DNA of 64,000 nucleotides from CAZSRX01 sp964609675 [NCBI: uncultured Bacteroidota bacterium] (GTDB taxonomy: Bacteria; CLD3; SB21), in the NCBI GenBank assembly GCA_964609675.1, contig CAZSRX010000008.1, positions 29,196 through 93,195 on the forward strand. Direction: 5' to 3'. Shown piece after piece: positions 9,333-18,159 of the stretch. Under the pieces are notes generated by a model. That model was not told where the DNA came from. It ran no database searches and saw only the letters and a program-made list of their open reading frames with translations. Made by a program: the position numbers and the translations under genes. Position 1 is the first letter of the stretch. Each line of letters opens with the position of its first letter.

Positions 9333-10178
9333 ATGTCGGCAATTCCTCTGCGGGCTTATATCGGCATCACCCGTCCTGTTAACGTGATAATGACCATGCT
9401 TTCGGTCGTTGTAATGATTTATATATCCGTGCACCGCATCGATGACGCCTGGCTGATCCCGGCGTTTCTGGCTGCCGTTTCAGCCGGTTTGATCTGCGCG
9501 GGCGCCAATGTCATCAATGATTATTACGATGTGGATATTGACCGCATCAACCGGCCCGGCCGGCCCCTGGTTACGGGCATTATCAATAAAAAACAGGCGC
9601 TGGCCTACTGGGCACTTCTTTCGCTCATCGGTGTTTTCCTGAACGCTTTTATCCATATCGTCTGTCTGTCCATCGCCGCGGGAACGGTAGGCATCCTCTG
9701 GATATACAGCCGTTGGCTCAAACAAACCACTCTGTGGGGCAATCTTACCGTCAGCGCCGTTACCGGGCTGACGTTCCTTTATGCCGGCGCCGCTGTCGGC
9801 ATCTGGCAACCCGTTGTTTTGCCCGCTCTCTTTGCCTTTCTGATACATCTGGCGCGGGAAATCCTTAAAGACATTGAGGACGTACCCGGCGACCGCGCCC
9901 AGAACGCAAGAACCTTTCCGATTGTTTACGGCGAACGCGCTTCGAAACTTTTAGTTACGGCTTCTTTGATGATCTTAATTCTTGCAACTATTCTGGCCTG
10001 GATTATGGATTTTTACGGGCAGCTATTTATTTATATTCTTGCTGGCAGTGTGTATCCCGCTCTGGGATATGTGATGTGGGCCGTCTGGAACACTCAGGCA
10101 ACGAAACCCTGGCGCCGGTCGGGCAATGTGCTCAAATTATGCATGGCGTTGGGTTTGGCCGCCATCTACTTTGGTTAA
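9333..10178 (+). CDS. UbiA-family prenyltransferase, GGGP/protoheme-type (probable geranylgeranylglycerol-phosphate geranylgeranyltransferase-like)
   Basis: 281 residues from ATG 9333, which has AAAGGCG upstream; a longer frame starting at 9267 overlaps the terminator tail region and lacks family character. Two Asp-rich motifs of UbiA enzymes are present: NDYYDVDIDRINRPGRP (around residues 65-81) and DIEDVPGDRAQNARTFPI (around 182-199), which bind the prenyl diphosphate through Mg2+. Seven to nine hydrophobic membrane helices are evident. The NRPGRP form is shared with geranylgeranylglyceryl-phosphate, chlorophyll and menaquinone-type prenyltransferases; FCB bacteria commonly carry the first type. 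The exact aromatic or glycerol-phosphate acceptor cannot be told from sequence. It begins after the rplS terminator and probably has its own promoter. Confidence 0.85.
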   Translation: MSAIPLRAYIGITRPVNVIMTMLSVVVMIYISVHRIDDAWLIPAFLAAVSAGLICAGANVINDYYDVDIDRINRPGRPLVTGIINKKQALAYWALLSLIGVFLNAFIHIVCLSIAAGTVGILWIYSRWLKQTTLWGNLTVSAVTGLTFLYAGAAVGIWQPVVLPALFAFLIHLAREILKDIEDVPGDRAQNARTFPIVYGERASKLLVTASLMILILATILAWIMDFYGQLFIYILAGSVYPALGYVMWAVWNTQATKPWRRSGNVLKLCMALGLAAIYFG

Positions 10179-10236
10179 TCCGTCGGATACCGGTTTTTTT
10201 AACGGAAAAAAAATATCGGCAAGAGAATAAAAAATA

Positions 10237-10265
10237 TTGAAACTGCCATTGATTTTTACTAACTT
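10237..10265 (+). promoter_or_regulatory. Putative sigma70-type promoter for the SDR/diguanylate cyclase gene group
   Basis: TTGAAA (10237-10242), 17-base spacer, TAACTT (10260-10265), in a 120-base AT-rich gap ahead of the short-chain dehydrogenase gene. Confidence 0.35.
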
Positions 10266-10301
10266 GAAATGATTTTTTAAAAAGGCGTGTATCGATTGAT
10301 C

Positions 10302-11000
10302 ATGAATACCGCTCTTGTAACCGGCGCCAGTGAAGGCATTGGCGCGGCCTTAACGGCGCGGCTGATTGAAAACGATTTTCATGTTTTCGCAATCGCACGT
10401 TCCGCGCAGAAGCTGGATAAACTGAAACAGTCGCTGAATTCCGGCCGGCTTACCACCGTTTCCTGCGATCTTCGCGATCGCAGCAGGATCGCCGAAGTCA
10501 TGGCCGGTCTGGCGCAGACGGAAGTGACTCTGGACATACTGGTAAACAACGCGGGAGTCGGTTATTTCAAGCCGCTGCTTGGTATGCCTTATGATCAATG
10601 GAATGAAACGCTGGAGGTGAATCTGACCGGGGCGTTTCTGATAACTCAGGCGGCGTACCCTTTGATGCAGCGCAGCGCGAAACCGCACATTTTTAATATT
10701 TGCTCGACGGCGAGCAGGAAGGGCTTTATGAACTGCGGCGCTTACAGCGCATCCAAATTCGGTTTACTGGGCTTTACCGAAGTTCTTAGGGAAGAACTCC
10801 GGCCTTCAGGCGTTAAAGTTACGGCGGTTATTCCCGGCGCTGTTAATACGGATTTCTGGTCCAAAGCCGGAGGCGCTTTTGACCGCCGCCAAATGCTCAG
10901 TCCGGACGCGATAGCCCAGGCGATAATAAATGTCTACGGACAGGATATCCATACGACCACGGAAGAAATTATCATCAAACCATCTCACGGCGATTTTTAA
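10302..11000 (+). CDS. Short-chain dehydrogenase/reductase (SDR)
   Basis: 232 residues from ATG 10302 (MNTALVTGASEGIG). In-frame GTG 10287 and TTG 10296 are alternatives; the AAAAGGCG at about 10278-10285 would best suit TTG 10296, so the start is uncertain by a few codons. Classical SDR features: the NAD(P)-binding TGASEGIG near the N terminus, LVNNAGVG around 80, catalytic Ser in NICSTAS, and YSASK catalytic Tyr/Lys around 150-154, followed by PGAVNTDFW. The substrate is unknown; the closest general type is 3-ketoacyl/sepiapterin-like reductases. A response-regulator gene follows after 18 bases. Confidence 0.88.
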   Translation: MNTALVTGASEGIGAALTARLIENDFHVFAIARSAQKLDKLKQSLNSGRLTTVSCDLRDRSRIAEVMAGLAQTEVTLDILVNNAGVGYFKPLLGMPYDQWNETLEVNLTGAFLITQAAYPLMQRSAKPHIFNICSTASRKGFMNCGAYSASKFGLLGFTEVLREELRPSGVKVTAVIPGAVNTDFWSKAGGAFDRRQMLSPDAIAQAIINVYGQDIHTTTEEIIIKPSHGDF

Positions 11001-11018
11001 GGATTAACGAATACCGCT

Positions 11019-12008
11019 ATGATCATACCCAAACGCACCGAAGCAACACCTCCGGAAATGGAAGATAAAAAAACCAAGGTACTGGTCGTCGATGACGATG
11101 AGGACGGGCTGTATATACTCAAGCTTCTGCTGACCAAGATGAAATATGAAGTGCACACGGCCAAGGACGGCGAGGAGGCGCTCGAAAAAGCCGAAATGCT
11201 GGTGCCGGATATAATCCTGCTCGACGTCATGATGCCCAAACTCAACGGGTTTGAAGTCTGTAAGCGCGTCAAACAATCACCTGAGGGCATGTATATTCCT
11301 ATCATCCTGCTCACCGCAAAAAGCGAACTCACCAGTAAAATTGAAGGTCTGGACTGCGGCGCCGACGAATATCTCACCAAGCCGTACGACATGCACGAGC
11401 TCACCGCGCGCATCCGCTCCATGCTGCGGATTAAGCTGCTTAATGATTCCCTGCGCAACGCCAACAAGCAACTGGAGGCGCTGTCCATCACCGATGATCT
11501 GACCAAATTGTATAATCGGCGCTATATCAACAAGAAACTGGACGACGAGTTCCGCCGCGCCACGCGTTACAAACATCCGCTGTCCTGCCTGATGTTCGAC
11601 GCCGATCATTTCAAGAGCGTCAATGACACCTACGGGCATGCTTTCGGGGACCTGGTGCTCAAAGACATTGCGGCCATTATTCTTGAAACCGCGCGTGAAG
11701 TGGACGTTTGCGGACGCTTCGGCGGCGAAGAATTCATCGCCATTCTGCCGGATACCGACCTGGACCGGGCGTTCATTGTGGCCGACCGTATCCGAAAGAA
11801 AGTCGAATCCCATGAGTTCACCTTCGACACTACCACGATTCACAAAACCGTCAGTATCGGTATCGCCTCCATTCCCGACGACCTGATCAAAGATGAATTC
11901 CAGCTGGTGGAATGGGCGGATATCGCGATGTACGCGGCCAAATCCCAGGGACGAAACCGCGTTATCAAATATGTGGATACCGAAGAGTACCGGAAGCACA
12001 AAGCATGA
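11019..12008 (+). CDS. PleD-like response regulator with GGDEF diguanylate cyclase domain
   Basis: 329 residues. The receiver domain (about 20-135) has the acidic pocket VVDDDED, phospho-acceptor Asp in ILLDVMMPKLNGFE, Thr in LLTAKSE and Lys in YLTKPYD. The GGDEF domain (about 160-320) has the DxLTxLxNRR-like DDLTKLYNRR, the FDADHFKSVND metal site, and active-site GGEEF. The inhibitory I-site RxxD is present at the canonical place: REVD five residues before the GGEEF. The protein should therefore make c-di-GMP from GTP when phosphorylated, with product feedback inhibition. No partner kinase lies nearby. Its stop overlaps the ATG of the acylphosphatase gene (ATGA). Confidence 0.95.
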   Translation: MIIPKRTEATPPEMEDKKTKVLVVDDDEDGLYILKLLLTKMKYEVHTAKDGEEALEKAEMLVPDIILLDVMMPKLNGFEVCKRVKQSPEGMYIPIILLTAKSELTSKIEGLDCGADEYLTKPYDMHELTARIRSMLRIKLLNDSLRNANKQLEALSITDDLTKLYNRRYINKKLDDEFRRATRYKHPLSCLMFDADHFKSVNDTYGHAFGDLVLKDIAAIILETAREVDVCGRFGGEEFIAILPDTDLDRAFIVADRIRKKVESHEFTFDTTTIHKTVSIGIASIPDDLIKDEFQLVEWADIAMYAAKSQGRNRVIKYVDTEEYRKHKA

Positions 12009-12280
12009 ACGCCCGGGCTGAAATCACCGTACGGGGTATGGTTCAGGGCGTGGGCTACCGCTGGTTCGCCGAACGCAAAGCGCAGGAATTGCGTCTCAGC
12101 GGCTGGGTGAAAAATCTGGATAACGGCGATGTGTCGGTCACCGCGGAAGGCGACCGCCAAACGATTGAATTATTTATTGAAAAGCTGAAGAAAGGGCCTT
12201 CCACCGCCGCTGTGACCGATGTTTCCGTACGATGGTTGCCCTTTACCGGAGAGTTAACCTGTTTTTATATTGCGCATTGA
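12005..12280 (+). CDS. Acylphosphatase
   Basis: 91 residues. The catalytic Arg lies in VRGMVQGVGYRWFAE and the catalytic Asn in GWVKNLDNGDVSV, the two hallmark motifs of the family; it hydrolyses acyl-phosphates such as acetyl- or carbamoyl-phosphate. The ATG overlaps the stop of the diguanylate cyclase gene by four bases, implying translational coupling. The link to a phospho-signalling protein is positional only. apt follows after 18 bases. Confidence 0.93.
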   Translation: MNARAEITVRGMVQGVGYRWFAERKAQELRLSGWVKNLDNGDVSVTAEGDRQTIELFIEKLKKGPSTAAVTDVSVRWLPFTGELTCFYIAH

Positions 12281-12298
12281 AAACGGAGGCGCCAAACT

Positions 12299-12820
12299 AT
12301 GGATCTTAAAACCGTTATCCGCGAAGTGCCGGATTTTCCGAAACCGGGCATCGGGTTTAAAGACATTACGACGCTGCTCGCGCATCCGCCGGCGTTGCAT
12401 CAGGTTACCGAGGAATTCCTCGCGCGTTTCCGTGACGCCAAAGTCGACGCAGTGTTAGGCATAGAATCACGGGGTTTTATATTCGGCGCCATTCTCGCTT
12501 ACCGCCTGAACGCCGCTTTTGTTCCGGTGCGGAAACCGGGCAAGCTCCCCGCAGCAACCATTTCCGCTTCGTATGATCTGGAATACGGCACGAACGTATT
12601 GCATATGCACCAGGACGCCTTGCGAACCGGTCAGCGCGTACTTATTATTGACGACCTGCTCGCGACCGGCGGCACTCTGCAGGCGGCCTGTTCGCTGGCC
12701 GCACAGTTAGGCGCCGTCGTCGGCGGCATCGGCGTGGTCGTGGAACTGGCATTCCTTAAGGGCCGTCAGAAACTGGCGCCCCACCGCGTGGAATCGCTCG
12801 TGGTTTACGAATCCGAATAA
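12299..12820 (+). CDS. apt: Adenine phosphoribosyltransferase
   Basis: 173 residues, typical length. Family marks: FPKPGIGFKDITTLL near the N terminus, IESRGFIFG, VRKPGKLP, and the PRPP-binding loop VLIIDDLLATGGTLQAA (around 117-133). It converts adenine and PRPP to AMP. An ACGGAGG sequence lies about 12 bases before the ATG. Part of the compact gene run 11.0-14.05 kb. Confidence 0.96.
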   Translation: MDLKTVIREVPDFPKPGIGFKDITTLLAHPPALHQVTEEFLARFRDAKVDAVLGIESRGFIFGAILAYRLNAAFVPVRKPGKLPAATISASYDLEYGTNVLHMHQDALRTGQRVLIIDDLLATGGTLQAACSLAAQLGAVVGGIGVVVELAFLKGRQKLAPHRVESLVVYESE

Positions 12821-12833
12821 AGGACAACCGATA

Positions 12834-13463
12834 ATGTCTGTCTACGAAGAACGCTTTCCCCCCGAATACTGGTTCAGCTGTTACTCCTACATGGAAACCG
12901 CCGTAAAAGGCGCCGCCCAGCCGATAACCGAAAACAAACGCGCGGTGTACTACGACGTCGAAACCCAGAAAACGGAAAAAGAAGTCGGCGGGTGGGATCA
13001 TGCGGACCTGATGCTTATTTCCGTTGCCGTCACCTATTCGGAAGACGACGGCTTCCGGAACTGGACCGAAAAAGAAGTGCCTGCGCTGATGGCCTATTTA
13101 ACGGAATTTGATTTGATTATTTCATTTAATGGTGATAACTTTGATTCAAAGGTGCTTTCTCATTACGGCGATATTTCGGAAATACAGAAAAAGTCCTTCG
13201 ACGTCGCGCAGTATCTGAGCCAGAGGCTGAAACACCGCATCCGTCTTGACAGCGTTGCAATGGCCACGCTCGGCACCGGTAAAAGCGGCGACGGCCTGCA
13301 GGCCATCCAGTGGTTCAGACAGGGCCGTATTCAGGAATTGCTGGAATACTGCCGGCAGGACGTGCAGGTCCTTAGGGATATAGTGGAATTTGGTAAAGAA
13401 AACGGTTATATTATGTATAACGATTTTCAAAATAATCCGCTGAAACTTAATGTTGATTGGTAA
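12834..13463 (+). CDS. DEDDy-type 3'-5' exonuclease / RNase H-fold nuclease
   Basis: 209 residues. Exo I motif is YYDVETQK (Asp and Glu around residues 41-43), Exo II is FNGDNFDSKVL (around 100-110), and Exo III is YCRQDVQVLRD with the Y-x3-D form that defines DEDDy enzymes. The C-terminal half resembles the YprB/RNase H-like predicted exonucleases that occur as stand-alone proteins. Likely Mg2+-dependent trimming of DNA or RNA 3' ends; the physiological substrate is unknown. Starts 13 bases after apt and ends 3 bases before the next gene. Confidence 0.8.
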   Translation: MSVYEERFPPEYWFSCYSYMETAVKGAAQPITENKRAVYYDVETQKTEKEVGGWDHADLMLISVAVTYSEDDGFRNWTEKEVPALMAYLTEFDLIISFNGDNFDSKVLSHYGDISEIQKKSFDVAQYLSQRLKHRIRLDSVAMATLGTGKSGDGLQAIQWFRQGRIQELLEYCRQDVQVLRDIVEFGKENGYIMYNDFQNNPLKLNVDW

Positions 13464-13466
13464 CGC

Positions 13467-14051
13467 ATGGCGAACGAACCAGGCAAATTCCTTATTGTCT
13501 TACGCACCGGCTCCTCCAAACCCAGGCCCCAGCATCAATCCTTGCATCTGGCCGGCAAACCCTGGCTCATTGAGTGGAGTACGCATTCCGAAATCCCTAT
13601 GGCCATTGATTATTTCAACATCACGATCGGCCGGTACCTCAAATCCGATACGCTCAATGAAGACGGCACTCCGCAGAAACGCATCGAAGAATACTGGCGT
13701 CTGACCGGTATCAGCCCCGGGACCCGCAAAATCCAGTACGGCATAAATCCGCCGGAAGCCACATCCACGCCCGCCAAACCATTGGAAGATGGCATTTACG
13801 CTATAAAAATCACCGGTATGACTATTCTTGCGGTCGGGCTTGAAGTACAAACCGCTATCGGCATTGGCCTTGTGAAAATCGAAACCGCCGGCACGGCAGC
13901 CGAAACCGGTTCAGAAATTCCTGAAGCTGCTGACGTTCCAACCTCTGCCGTTAAACCGGAAGAGACTGCGCATACCCAGGTCGCCGTTACCGGCGAAACT
14001 ATTACTAAATTACTGAACATACTCGATGACGAAGAATCGTCATCCCGGTAA
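13467..14051 (+). CDS. Hypothetical protein with acidic, low-complexity C-terminal half
   Basis: 194 residues; I do not recognise a family. The N-terminal ~115 residues look globular (FLIVLRTGSSKPRPQHQ, then LAGKPWLIEW and YFNITIGRYL), with no signal peptide. From about residue 130 the sequence becomes Ala/Glu/Thr/Pro-rich (AAETGSEIPEAADVPTSAVKPEE) and ends in a short helix with an acidic tail, LLNILDDEESSSR. It directly follows the DEDDy exonuclease gene (3-base gap) and probably shares its transcript, so a nucleic-acid or regulatory role is possible but unsupported. Confidence 0.6.
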   Translation: MANEPGKFLIVLRTGSSKPRPQHQSLHLAGKPWLIEWSTHSEIPMAIDYFNITIGRYLKSDTLNEDGTPQKRIEEYWRLTGISPGTRKIQYGINPPEATSTPAKPLEDGIYAIKITGMTILAVGLEVQTAIGIGLVKIETAGTAAETGSEIPEAADVPTSAVKPEETAHTQVAVTGETITKLLNILDDEESSSR

Positions 14052-14125
14052 TTGTTTCATACCGATAAATTATTCCTCCGTTATGATATTGTAGATGACG
14101 GGGTGATAAAATTTTTTATAAATAT

Positions 14126-14154
14126 TTGATTTTTTATTTATTATGTATTAAATT
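14126..14154 (+). promoter_or_regulatory. Putative sigma70-type promoter for the 2-oxoacid oxidoreductase operon
   Basis: TTGATT (14126-14131), 17-base spacer, TAAATT (14149-14154), in a 157-base AT-rich gap; the start codon is about 55 bases downstream. Same hexamers and spacing as the candidate before rpsP. Confidence 0.45.
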
Positions 14155-14208
14155 AACGCCATCTGTTTTTAATGCATGATAAATTTTCCATGAAAGGAAT
14201 ACCTAACA

Positions 14209-16050
14209 ATGTCTGCACAATCTATAAAGACGGTTGATGAAGTAACGATACACCTTGCTGGGGACTCGGGTGACGGCATGCAGTTAGTGGGACATGAACT
14301 GACCAATATCATGGCCCTGACCGGAAGCGATGTCGGCACCCTGCCGGATTATCCTTCGGAGATCCGCGCCCCTGCCGGAACGGTAGCCGGAGTCAGCGGG
14401 TTCCGGCTTCACGTGGGCAGCGTTGACGTTCATACACCGGGCGATGAAGTGGACGTATTGCTGGCTATGAACCCCGCTGCGCTTAAAGCTTCGATTAAGG
14501 CTCTAAAACCTAACGGTGTCATCATAACCAACATGGGCGAATTCGATGAAAAAGGCCTGAAACTGGCCGGCTATGAATCCAATCCGCTGATGGACGGGTC
14601 GCTGGACAAATATCAAACCTTTGCAGTGGATATGAACAAGCTGACCAAAGAAGCCCTCAAATCAACCGGCCTGGACCCGAAGTCGGTGGCGCGTTGTACC
14701 AATTTTTTCGCGCTGGGCATGACGCTGTGGTTGTTCAATAAAACGCTGGATAACACCATTGAATTTATTAACGAGAAATTCGCCAAGAAACCGCAGATTG
14801 CCGAGGCCAACCGGCTTGCTCTCGAAGCCGGCTACACGTACTGTTCGCATTCCGAATCGTTTGCTTTTAAATATGAGATACCCTCTGCCAAGCTGAAGCC
14901 GGGCACTTACCGTAACCTCGTCGGTAATGAAGCTGTGGCGCTTGGATGCGCGGCGGCCGCCCAAAGATCGGGACTCAATCTGTTTCTTGGCTCGTACCCC
15001 ATCACGCCGGCTACGGAAATCCTTCAGGCGTTGTCCAATCTTAAGGAATTCGGCGTAAAAACATTTCAGGCCGAAGACGAGATTGCGGGTATTTGCTCGG
15101 CTATCGGCGCCGCTTATGCGGGCAGTCTTGCCGTCACAAGCACCTCCGGGCCGGGCCTGTGTCTTAAAAGCGAAGCCATCGGCCTGGCCGTAATGACGGA
15201 ATTGCCGATCGTAATCGTGGACGTGCAACGCGCCGGCCCAAGCACCGGGCTGCCCACCAAAACCGAACAGGCCGATTTGCTTCAGTCCATGTGGGGTCGC
15301 AACGGCGAATCGCCGGTTGCCATATTATCCGCTTCCTGCCCGTCGGACTGCTTTGAATGCGCCTATGAGGCCTGTCGCATCGCCGTCAAATATATGACGC
15401 CGGTAATCCTGCTTCTGGACGGTTATATCGGCAACGGCGCCGAACCATGGAAAATTCCAAACATAAATGACCTTCCGGTGATTACGCCCTACCGGCACCA
15501 TGATGCGCATACTTTTGAACCCTATATGCGTCATCCCGAAACGTTAGCCCGCCCGTGGGCGCTTCCCGGAACGAAGGGCTTTGAACACCGCGTCGGCGGC
15601 CTCGAGAAAAAGCACATCGTCGGCAGCGTCAGCCATGATCCCGACAATCACGACTTTATGGTCAAACTGCGGGCGGAAAAAATCAAGAAAATCGAATCCG
15701 AAATCCCGCCGACTACCGTGTACGGTCCGGAATCCGGAGAACTGCTGGTGCTGGGATGGGGCGGCACTTACGGCGCCATACGTACGGCCGTGGAAACCTG
15801 TGAACGTAAAGGACTAAAAGTCACACACCTGCATCTACGCTGGATTAATCCGCTGCCGAAAGATCTGCTGCCGGTGCTCAAACGGTTTAAGAAAATCCTG
15901 ATCCCTGAGATTAATATGGGACAACTGTCCCGCATCATACGATCGGAATTTCTGATCGATACCATTAGTTACAACAAAGTCCGCGGCCTGCCGCTCACGG
16001 CCAGAGAAATTCAAACCCGGATTGAAGAAATTTTAGGAGGCAAACTATGA
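14209..16050 (+). CDS. korA: 2-oxoacid:ferredoxin oxidoreductase, fused gamma-alpha subunit (KorA-type)
   Basis: 613 residues. The first ~190 residues are the gamma domain (HLAGDSGDGMQLVGHELTNI, DYPSEIRAPAGTVAGVSGF); the remainder is the alpha part with GNEAVALGCAAAA, LGSYPITPATEIL, FQAEDEIAGICSAIGAAYAG, TSTSGPGLCLKSE and VQRAGPSTGLPTKTEQADL. The partner beta subunit with the TPP site follows, overlapping by four bases (ATGA). The complex oxidatively decarboxylates a 2-oxoacid (most often 2-oxoglutarate in fusions of this type) to acyl-CoA with ferredoxin as acceptor, or runs in reverse for reductive carboxylation. Substrate choice is not certain from sequence. An AAAGGA lies about 10 bases before the ATG. 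Confidence 0.93.
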   Translation: MSAQSIKTVDEVTIHLAGDSGDGMQLVGHELTNIMALTGSDVGTLPDYPSEIRAPAGTVAGVSGFRLHVGSVDVHTPGDEVDVLLAMNPAALKASIKALKPNGVIITNMGEFDEKGLKLAGYESNPLMDGSLDKYQTFAVDMNKLTKEALKSTGLDPKSVARCTNFFALGMTLWLFNKTLDNTIEFINEKFAKKPQIAEANRLALEAGYTYCSHSESFAFKYEIPSAKLKPGTYRNLVGNEAVALGCAAAAQRSGLNLFLGSYPITPATEILQALSNLKEFGVKTFQAEDEIAGICSAIGAAYAGSLAVTSTSGPGLCLKSEAIGLAVMTELPIVIVDVQRAGPSTGLPTKTEQADLLQSMWGRNGESPVAILSASCPSDCFECAYEACRIAVKYMTPVILLLDGYIGNGAEPWKIPNINDLPVITPYRHHDAHTFEPYMRHPETLARPWALPGTKGFEHRVGGLEKKHIVGSVSHDPDNHDFMVKLRAEKIKKIESEIPPTTVYGPESGELLVLGWGGTYGAIRTAVETCERKGLKVTHLHLRWINPLPKDLLPVLKRFKKILIPEINMGQLSRIIRSEFLIDTISYNKVRGLPLTAREIQTRIEEILGGKL

Positions 16051-17078
16051 CCGCTTTAGATCAGATTTCCCACCAGCTTACCAAACGGGACTTCGAATCC
16101 GACCAGGAAATCCGTTGGTGCCCTGGCTGCGGCGACAATTCCATTCTGGCGCAGGTCCAGCGCGTTCTTGCTGAACTCTCTACGGAAAAAGAAAAATACG
16201 TCTTCGTGTCCGGCATCGGATGTTCCAGCCGGTTTCCGTATTATATGAACACCTATGGTTTTCATGGGATTCACGGCCGCGCTATGGCTATCGCCAGCGG
16301 GGTTAAAATCTCCAACCCCGATCTTCAGGTCTGGGTTGTTACCGGCGACGGGGACGCGCTTGCCATTGGCGGCAATCATTTTATTCACACAATCCGGCGA
16401 AATCTGGACATAAAAATTCTTCTTTTCAATAACCAGATCTACGGATTAACCAAGGGCCAGTACTCACCGACATCCAAAATCGGCCAGGTTACCAAAACCA
16501 GCCCCTGGGGCGTGGTGGAATATCCTTTCAATCCCGTAGCCGTAGCGCTTGGAGCCGGCGCGAGTTTCGTGGCGCGCACCATCGATCGCGATCCAAAGGG
16601 TTTGCAGGATACGCTGCGAGCCGCCGCGGCCCATAAAGGAACCGCTTTTGTTGAAATATTCCAGAATTGTGTCATTTTCAACGACGGCGCTTTTAACGAC
16701 CTTTCCAACAAGGAAACCAGACCCGATCGCGTCGTTACGCTCGAAGACGGCAAACCCCTCATCTTCGGAAAAAATCAGGATAAAGGCATCAAACTCGACG
16801 GGTTCACGCCGGTCATTGTTGACCTTAACGATGGTAAACACTCCGTTAGCGATTTATTGGTGCACAACGTAAAGTCTAACGACCCGGTCCTCGCTTTTAT
16901 CTATGCCCAAATGAGTGAAAATCCGGCCCTGCCGACACCGATGGGCGTTTTCCGATCGGTTGAGTGGACTACGTATGAGAAAGATATTGAAAAACAAATT
17001 GAAATCGCGCAAAATAAACGCGGCAAAAAAACGCTGCAGGATCTGTTAAAAACCGGAGATACCTGGACGGTGGAGTAA
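16047..17078 (+). CDS. korB: 2-oxoacid:ferredoxin oxidoreductase beta subunit (KorB-type)
   Basis: 343 residues. CPGCGDNSIL near residues 28-37, GIGCSSRFPYYMNTYGFHGIHGRA and the thiamine-diphosphate site GDGDALAIGGNHFIH ... LFNNQIYGLTKGQYSPTS identify the TPP-binding beta subunit. No extra ferredoxin-like [4Fe-4S] domain is fused; the CPGC cysteines belong to the beta-subunit fold. Forms the active enzyme with the preceding subunit, to which it is translationally coupled. Confidence 0.94.
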   Translation: MTALDQISHQLTKRDFESDQEIRWCPGCGDNSILAQVQRVLAELSTEKEKYVFVSGIGCSSRFPYYMNTYGFHGIHGRAMAIASGVKISNPDLQVWVVTGDGDALAIGGNHFIHTIRRNLDIKILLFNNQIYGLTKGQYSPTSKIGQVTKTSPWGVVEYPFNPVAVALGAGASFVARTIDRDPKGLQDTLRAAAAHKGTAFVEIFQNCVIFNDGAFNDLSNKETRPDRVVTLEDGKPLIFGKNQDKGIKLDGFTPVIVDLNDGKHSVSDLLVHNVKSNDPVLAFIYAQMSENPALPTPMGVFRSVEWTTYEKDIEKQIEIAQNKRGKKTLQDLLKTGDTWTVE

Positions 17079-17112
17079 TTGAAATAATAAACCCAATATC
17101 ACGGAGAATCTT

Positions 17113-18084
17113 ATGAAAAAACTTATGTACTTCCTAACCTTCGGCATGGTATCAGCCATTATGCTGACTTCATGCGGACATCCCTCCTGGATGAAATTTA
17201 CCGGTGATGAAATCATCAATATGGTCGGCCAGGATGGTAACACGTTATGGATCGGCACCAAAAAACACGGCCTGCTCAAGCTGGATCTTAAGACGGAAAA
17301 AATCACCTCATTCGATGTTAATAATTCCGGCCTTCCCGATAATGACATCACTTATGTCGTAGCCGATAATAAAAACGCCATCTGGATCGGCACGGCCCTG
17401 GGACTGACCCGCTGGGACGGCAAGAAAGACTGGCAGGGATATGATGTTTCAGGGTCCAAAATCCCTTCCAATCAGATAAACAGCGTCGTCTTTGATGCCA
17501 AAGGCCTTAAATGGATTGCCACCGGTGCGGGGCTCGCTTCATTCGATGACAATGAATTTTCCGTGTTTAAAGTCGATAACTCCGATATTCCCGACGATAT
17601 CGTGAACGCCATCGCGCTGGATAAAACCGGATTAATGTGGGTCGGCACCTATAATGGTCTGGGCTTGTTTGACGGAAAGCAATGGACCAAATTGGACACC
17701 AATAAACTAAAGCTTCCTTCAAAAAACATCAAAGACATTGCCATTGATTCCAAAGGCGTTAAATGGCTGGCTACGGCGCGTGGCGTTGTGTCTTTTGACG
17801 GGACTAAAAGTGTGTTATACACCACCGCCAACGGATTACCGGACAATCTGATCAAATCCATATGCGTTGACCTTAACGGCAACGTATGGATCGCCACTAA
17901 CAAAGGCGCCGGTATGTTTGATGGAAGCCGATGGACGACTTTCCGCGCGGGAAGCTCCGACCTGCCGATTGACCGCCTGACGATGGTTCGGGCGGACAGC
18001 TTCGGCAATGTATGGATCGGCACCGAAGGCAAAGGTTTATTCGCCTATAACCCTGACGGCGTCGTGCTTCCTGAAGAAGAATAA
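17113..18084 (+). CDS. Lipoprotein with two-component-regulator-type beta-propeller repeats
   Basis: 323 residues. A lipoprotein signal peptide ends in the lipobox LTSC at about residues 18-22. The rest consists of about seven propeller blades of the Reg_prop type, each with a V-[FV]-x-x-x-G-x-x-W-[IV]-[GA]-T pattern (for example GNTLWIGTKKHGLLKLD, NAIWIGTALGLTRWDG, NVWIGTEGKGLFAYN). Such propellers usually form sensor domains of hybrid kinases; here there is no membrane helix or kinase, so it stands alone as a periplasmic or outer-membrane-anchored propeller. GGAGAA precedes the ATG. It lies 34 bases after korB and before a bidirectional terminator. Confidence 0.85.
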   Translation: MKKLMYFLTFGMVSAIMLTSCGHPSWMKFTGDEIINMVGQDGNTLWIGTKKHGLLKLDLKTEKITSFDVNNSGLPDNDITYVVADNKNAIWIGTALGLTRWDGKKDWQGYDVSGSKIPSNQINSVVFDAKGLKWIATGAGLASFDDNEFSVFKVDNSDIPDDIVNAIALDKTGLMWVGTYNGLGLFDGKQWTKLDTNKLKLPSKNIKDIAIDSKGVKWLATARGVVSFDGTKSVLYTTANGLPDNLIKSICVDLNGNVWIATNKGAGMFDGSRWTTFRAGSSDLPIDRLTMVRADSFGNVWIGTEGKGLFAYNPDGVVLPEEE

Positions 18085-18104
18085 TCAAGCGCCATTTTAT
18101 TTAT

Positions 18105-18142
18105 AAAAAAAGCCGTTGAGAGTCAGTCAACGGCTTTTTTTT
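18105..18142. terminator. Bidirectional terminator between the propeller lipoprotein gene and glnA
   Basis: An A-run, stem AGCCGTTGA (18111-18119), loop, TCAACGGCT (18127-18135) and a T-run to 18142. A-run plus T-run make it work on both strands, serving the two convergent genes. Confidence 0.9.
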
Positions 18143-18159
18143 GTCAATAGGTACGCCGG

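Noticed and set aside
10179-10220. Possible terminator after the prenyltransferase gene (CCGG followed by T-run)
   Set aside because: No stem of more than about 4 bp can be formed immediately before the T-run.
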